From Punica granatum (taxonomy: Eukaryota > Streptophyta > Magnoliopsida > Myrtales > Lythraceae): a stretch of DNA of 64,000 bases. This document shows positions 59,201 through 64,000 of the stretch, one piece after another. The stretch's first letter is position 1, and every line of letters starts with the position of its first letter. Made by a program: the position numbers and the translations under genes. The DNA lies in contig NC_045128.1 in NCBI RefSeq assembly GCF_007655135.1, positions 26,940,811 to 27,004,810 on the forward strand, given 5' to 3'. The notes beneath the pieces were generated by a model. The model did not search any database. It saw only the letters and a list, made by a program, of their open reading frames with translations, and was not told the origin of the DNA.

Positions 59201-62200
59201 CACCTTTCAGAGAGCGTAAAGCACTAACTACAATTTCATAGCACTGCTCACGCTGAGCTATGGCATGCTCGTGAATCACTGCATCAACTTGGTCATTTAT
59301 AGCATCACCGGCAGGGTCAAGTGATCGTGCCTTCTCAAGAGGTAACCGAACCACTGCTTCATAGAACCTGCACCGGCCTCCATGTTAGCATTATGGAAAC
59401 AGATGTTTACACATTCTCTTTTTGGTCTTTGTTAGTGGAGAATGCTTCTAAAAAAATTTGGATAGAAAAGTAGAAAGAAGAGAATGGAGAAGAAAGAATC
59501 ACCACAATCAAAATTGGCCCTGGAAAAGCCACTGCCGGTTTTCCAACATGGAACTGCTTATCTTTTACCAGGTTTTATTATGTGATAATATATAGATGCA
59601 GGATATAACATTAAACTAACCTCAAGTCCTCAAACCGCTTACAAACAGTTCGCAGGTCAGCAGATTCTGGAACTTTGCTCAACAAATTGAAGGCCTCTTT
59701 TGCAAGATTCTCCCTCTCCCTAGTATCTGTAGTGACCGCAGCTCTCTCGAGATATTCCACAGCCAAGAAGAACTTATAGTCAGACTCTTTAAAGTAGCTA
59801 GGACAACCCTCCCGTAACCTTGCACTTATATCATCTACTGTGCCCCTGCCATCAGGACCAGTATAAAACTGGAGAAATATTCATAAAGTTGTTAAGAAAA
59901 TCAATCGAGCAGACAGCCTACAAAGGAAATGGGAAAAACTTTTAAAAAGAACACCTTATATCAGTCAAGTCTGCATTACCTCCATCAGAGCAGATATGAA
60001 CCTTGTCGCAAGCCGGTCACCTTCCTCGGAACAAACTAGTTGATGAAATGTAAGCTGAAGTAGCGCCCGCTGTGAATTAGCATCAAAAGCCTGAACCAAT
60101 CGTGTCACATGATGCTGTGAAATAAGTTGAAGCAAAAAAAGAGCTTCACTTGATCTGAGAAGCAATTGCCTGATGCACTCCATTGCTCTAACCTGCCAAG
60201 GAGAAATAGGATGAACAGATATATAAGAATAGAAGCCAAAGAATAAAGTCTGAATTTGTATTTCAATTATACTATCTAGACCTACCTCCATTGCAGCCAA
60301 TTCTGCAGGACTATATGGTAACCTTTGCCTCTTATTAGCGGTCCCACTACCGTTAGACTCAACATTGCGAGAGTAAGAACCAAACAAGTTCCTCATCAGA
60401 CTCCTGTCCCCAGCCCCTAATTCTGAATGTGCTCCATATAATATAGAGCCAGACCAGTCTCCCAGGCCAGCCACACATCCGTAGAGACCTCTCCTCTGAT
60501 CCCTTCGGGACCTCAGAAACTTCTCTAAAGAACGAAGTTTATTCTCAAGAAGTAGCATAGGCCCCGTAGGAAGCCTACACACAATTACCCCAGCTTCAGG
60601 TGGTGCATCAGAAGAGGAAGTGAAGTCCCCTTTCTTGATCATTACTGGAAGTTCCCACAGTGGATACAGCAGTCTTGATGAACACAAGCAGAGCCCTTCA
60701 TGGGCCGCTGAGAAGACGGGCTCTGCCTCCTGCACAACCTGGCCCATGCTAAAGCCTCCACCTGCAGTTCTAGTGCTGGACAATCCGCTGCTTCCTTCAA
60801 GCTGTGGCATTCCCACAACTCTTGGATCCTCAAATGCCTCAGCAGCTTTCTCAGCAACAGCATTGCTCACAATATTCTCAGAGTGGACAATCCTCGCAGC
60901 TAACATTAAACACATAGCAGCGGCCTCACTTGCACCGAAACGATTGAAGAACTCATCTAATACAGATCTAGGTGAATTGGATTCAAACAACCTCCTCAGA
61001 ATATCAACAGGCCTATTAAAGACGACTTCCATCAAGCCCATTGTACTGAAAACAATGAACTTCCTCCTGGGAAGGATATGTTGTACGGAAAGGTCACTTC
61101 TTGCCCAAAGTTTTCCTGCTGTCTTCTCAGGGGACTCCCCTGAGCTTTCAATCGCATAGTATTCAAGCTCTGAATACAGTGACTGAACAGTGACGGCTGT
61201 ATCTGGCAGGGGCAGGGCATCTGCGACAAAGAGCATTCGACCTTCAACAGGTAGGGAAGACACTGACTCCCTCAATGCTCGAGAACTCCTTGCACTTGTT
61301 CCTAAACTACCAGTTGAAGAGGATTGTGTGCTGGAATCCTTACTCACAATAAGAAAAGAGGACATGGACGGGGGAGATGAATCAGAAAGTACAAGAATTC
61401 CAGCAGAGTAAAACGCTGACTCCACCTTCAGAGAGAGGTCCTCGCTTTGGGGTCTACTTGCCAAAGATAGGTTCCCGAAGGAAAGCCCACCGCTGACCCC
61501 AAGAGGCGGAGAAGGTCTAGTAGTCACGACTTTTAAGCAGCTTGGCTTATAATGGTCGGAATTAAATCTTCCCAATCCTCCAACACTGCCTGTGTTTCCG
61601 CTGAACGGTGAAGTGGAAATATACATCCTTCTTCCATCAGATAAGACTGCAACGAGATGTAGGCACTTTGATTCTAGGGTCGATAAAGGGGAAATGCATA
61701 CTATGGAGGGCTTAGCTGATCTGCTTGGGGCTCTTGGTGCTGCTGAAGATTGTCTAGCACCATACTGTGCATCTCTTTGACTGATTAGGTTCCTTTCTTC
61801 AGTAACTTTCCTCAGGGGACCATCTCCATTGGATCCCAGGGCAAACACCTGGAGTTTCATCTCCTCAGTCCGTGCATATAGAATGTGTCTTTCATTATCA
61901 AAGACCATCTCTACAACAGGATCAACTGCAGCAAACTTGAATACATTTGGCACAACCCACCTGGAAAAGTAATAAAAAATCTCTAAGTTTGGCATGAAAA
62001 TCCTCGCAATGCCAAGATATTGACAAAATCCAATCTGCACCTTCAAAAATATAGTGACAGAAAGAAGAAAAGTACCTTGAAAGAACACTCCCTATACCAG
62101 CTGTAAGGCAAATTTTACGACAACGTTTGTGCCACCCTGAACCAGTGGTGTAATACAGTTCGTAAATGTGCCCATCACGACCTGCCAAGAAAATTCTACC

Positions 62201-63734
62201 CAACGCCGTGCAGGTAATGCAAGTCATAGTGATTCCATCAGAGGGTACTGTATACTCTGGCAAAGGCTGTAGTGAGACCTCCGAGTACGGATCGGTACCA
62301 TCAGCACCAGCTGAGCAGCACACTCCAACAAGAATCAGCTGATAAAAGCAATAGACTGATAAGAAATGACAAGATTTGGCCTCTAAAGTTCAGAATTTTT
62401 TTTTTTTTTTGGCTAACCCTAGGTGTGTAGGCTTCGCCCGACTAATTCCCAGGGCTCCGTGAACCCCCGGCGATGCACGGACAGGTAATCACGCCAAAGG
62501 CACTCCAGTGGCTCCAAGGGGTTTCGAACCCGGGATCGGGTGGGGATATTAAGCTCCTCCTTACCACTAGGCCAAACCCCTTTGAGTTCTCTAAAGTTCA
62601 GAATTATGCAGAAATTTCAATGTTAAAATCAGCAGCAAGCATCTGGTGTGACTGAAATAAAGAGTTATTCCCAATCACAATTTCCCTATATGCATTCATA
62701 ATCAGAGAAGAAAGGGAGAATGCTATAAACTTTAGTACCTCAATAGGCGTTGCTAAAATCAACAAATACTGGATTGCTTCAATAAAAATGCCAGGTTTGG
62801 ATTTGGCAAGGCCAACTGCACATATAGCTTGTTCCTCAACATTAAATTCAGGACACTGGCCATCCCTAATCAACAGAAAAAAGTGAAGAAAAGAGACGAA
62901 TTTGTTAACCATGAAAAATCATGGCATGACTTCTTGGAGGATAGAAGGTGACATCAAAGGAAGATCTTCCAGCAAAAAGTAATGCCAAATAACTCTTGCA
63001 TACATCCATCATCAAATTGAACAGAAGACAACCTAGTAAAAAGAACAAGTTCCAATGACCTAAGGCAATAAATATGAACAAAGAAACAGCAGACTAGAGC
63101 AATGAGCTAATAAAATTAGCTAGCTGAAAAAAAAAATGTTCCTTCACAATTGCACCTAGTCCAATTCAATTGCTACGAGAAACCTCCAGTCCTTGCATAT
63201 ATTAAGAATTATCTTTTGGAATATCCAACTGAAAGCTTAATGGGAAGCAACAATTGCATATGGATCAATAAATTTTCAGATGAAGAAAGCTTAACCATGT
63301 TTCTTTCTGTCATGGCTTCTTATGTGCCTCTATCTTCACAAACGATGAGGTCTCTCACCTTCATCGAATTGAAAATTATATTATTTTATAATTGGAATGA
63401 CAAGATCTGCCCATTAAATGAATACTTTCAGCTAATCAGGTTGGATTTAACTCTATCAATTAAACCTAGACTGAATAAAGAAACAATAATATCATTGGCA
63501 AAGGACCTATTTTAGCAACTTACAGGATGTGAATATTCAGCAAGAAAGATAAAGACAAGCTCACCGCTTATCAAACCGCCAAAGAAACAGAGAATTATCT
63601 ACTGATGCCCATGCCCTGCGTATTTCTGGAAATATCCCACATAGAGCAGTTCCTTCGCCACCAGCTGCATTATATCTTTCAATAAGTATGGAAGGCAACT
63701 CCCATGTATCCACTACCTCTACCATAGGAGGCCA
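56293..63734 (-). CDS. NUP155: NUP155, inner-ring nuclear pore scaffold (5' end outside window)
   Basis: Plant Nup155 (yeast Nup157/170 family), a structural nucleoporin of the inner ring. Exons (minus, in order): 63734-63565, 62865-62739, 62338-62076, 61960-60286, 60192-59980, 59868-59621, 59367-58956, 58819-58617, 58179-57840, 57242-57024, 56860-56535, 56410-56293. All phases join, giving 1437 residues; only roughly the first 50 residues should be missing. The N-terminal beta-propeller runs from WPPMVEVVDTWELP through GRDGHIYELYYTTGSGW and WVVPNVFKF. The alpha-helical stack includes PRRKFIVFSTMGLMEVVFNR, LEKFLRSRRDQRRGLYGCVA, NKRQRLPYSPAELAAME, ECIRQLLLRSSEALFLLQL, YFDLLARYYVLKRQH and LYNEYAVPFELW. 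The C-terminus is RELEESLISPYSFNRF. No stop or frameshift was seen. The weak donor after TLEQR (GTTGGG, 58616) was chosen because the phase and family sequence demand it. Confidence 0.95.
62398..62588 (-). mobile_element. tRNA-derived SINE in a NUP155 intron, with 17-bp target duplication
   Basis: On the minus strand it opens aaaggggtttggcctagtgg (A box), has the B box cgggttcgaaacc, and ends gggttagccaaaaaa with an A tail. The 17-mer ctctaaagttcagaatt occurs at 62381-62397 and again at 62589-62605, a perfect target-site duplication. It lies in the 400-bp intron 62339-62738 and is in the same orientation as the gene. It belongs to a different family from the three SINEs in the left part of the window. 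The 60-codon plus-strand frame here is spurious. Confidence 0.93.
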
Positions 63735-64000
63735 CTGCAATGTAATTTCAAATTAATGATTAGTCTGTGAACCTCCCAAATTCCACTTAAAAAAATGATG
63801 ACAGTAAGCACCCCATTGCTGATGGTCTTTTCATAGTGGTTACAGGCATTAGTATGCTCATTCTAAGATAAGGGAGAGGTGCACAAAGTGAAACATGTGG
63901 TCACTGATCAAGACCAATCGAAATCCAATACCTAATCCTTGGTTTCAAATCCCAATTGGAAACTTAATTTGAGCCATATTAACATGCTAAGAGAAAAATA
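63735..64000. other. NUP155 intron leading out of the window
   Basis: Sequence upstream (minus sense) of the first NUP155 exon seen. No further exon is recognisable before the window ends. Confidence 0.7.

Noticed and set aside
60620..61159. 179-codon plus-strand frame
   Set aside because: Antisense shadow of the large NUP155 exon.
62473..62655. 60-codon plus-strand frame
   Set aside because: Lies in the SINE and intron of NUP155.
1..64000. CRISPR arrays, bacterial operons, organellar DNA or a defence-system cluster
   Set aside because: No regularly spaced repeats, no operon spacing and no ribosome-binding-site pattern. The genes are intron-containing plant nuclear genes and the repeats are eukaryotic transposons.

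Overview
The window is nuclear DNA of a flowering plant, most likely a eudicot. Genes are split by AT-rich GT-AG introns, and every confident gene has a familiar plant relative. Intergenic DNA is crowded with MITEs, tRNA-derived SINEs and decayed Ty1/copia elements. There is no bacterial or organellar operon structure, CRISPR array or rRNA. I found no novel multi-gene system. The best new information is the reconstructed gene models and several transposon insertions that can be dated by their target-site duplications.

Layout: 1-3.9 kb holds MITE and SINE remnants and a nearly identical 480-bp direct duplication. 3.9-9.85 kb (minus strand) is a six-exon caleosin/peroxygenase gene whose third intron has grown to about 4.6 kb through insertions. 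10.6-16.5 kb is a nest of transposons: a hAT-like non-autonomous element, a 5'-truncated copia element with its 3' LTR, and the 5' end of a second copia element on the opposite strand. 16.5-29.6 kb is gene-poor, with MITEs, a long-TIR element, a SINE and one decayed stretch that may once have been coding. 29.6-30.9 kb (minus) is a two-exon glyoxalase-I-like VOC protein. 31-36 kb is AT-rich and gene-free. 36.2-45.0 kb (plus) is a 20-exon VAC14 gene. 45.9-46.5 kb is a small Mutator-like element with a perfect 9-bp target duplication. 47.3-50.7 kb (minus) is an ITN1-type ankyrin/PGG membrane protein. 52.8-54.7 kb (plus) is an intronless P-class PPR gene resembling PPR40. 56.3-63.7 kb (minus) is most of NUP155; its first exon(s) lie beyond the right edge.

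The genes are independent housekeeping or stress genes rather than one pathway: lipid-droplet oxylipin metabolism (caleosin), a glyoxalase-like protein, PtdIns(3,5)P2 synthesis (VAC14), salt/ROS signalling (ankyrin), mitochondrial RNA processing (PPR) and the nuclear pore scaffold (NUP155). VAC14/ankyrin and PPR/NUP155 are convergent pairs; ankyrin/PPR is a divergent pair about 2.2 kb apart. All exon models were built by eye from splice signals and reading-phase continuity. Family assignments come from remembered sequence similarity, not from a database search.
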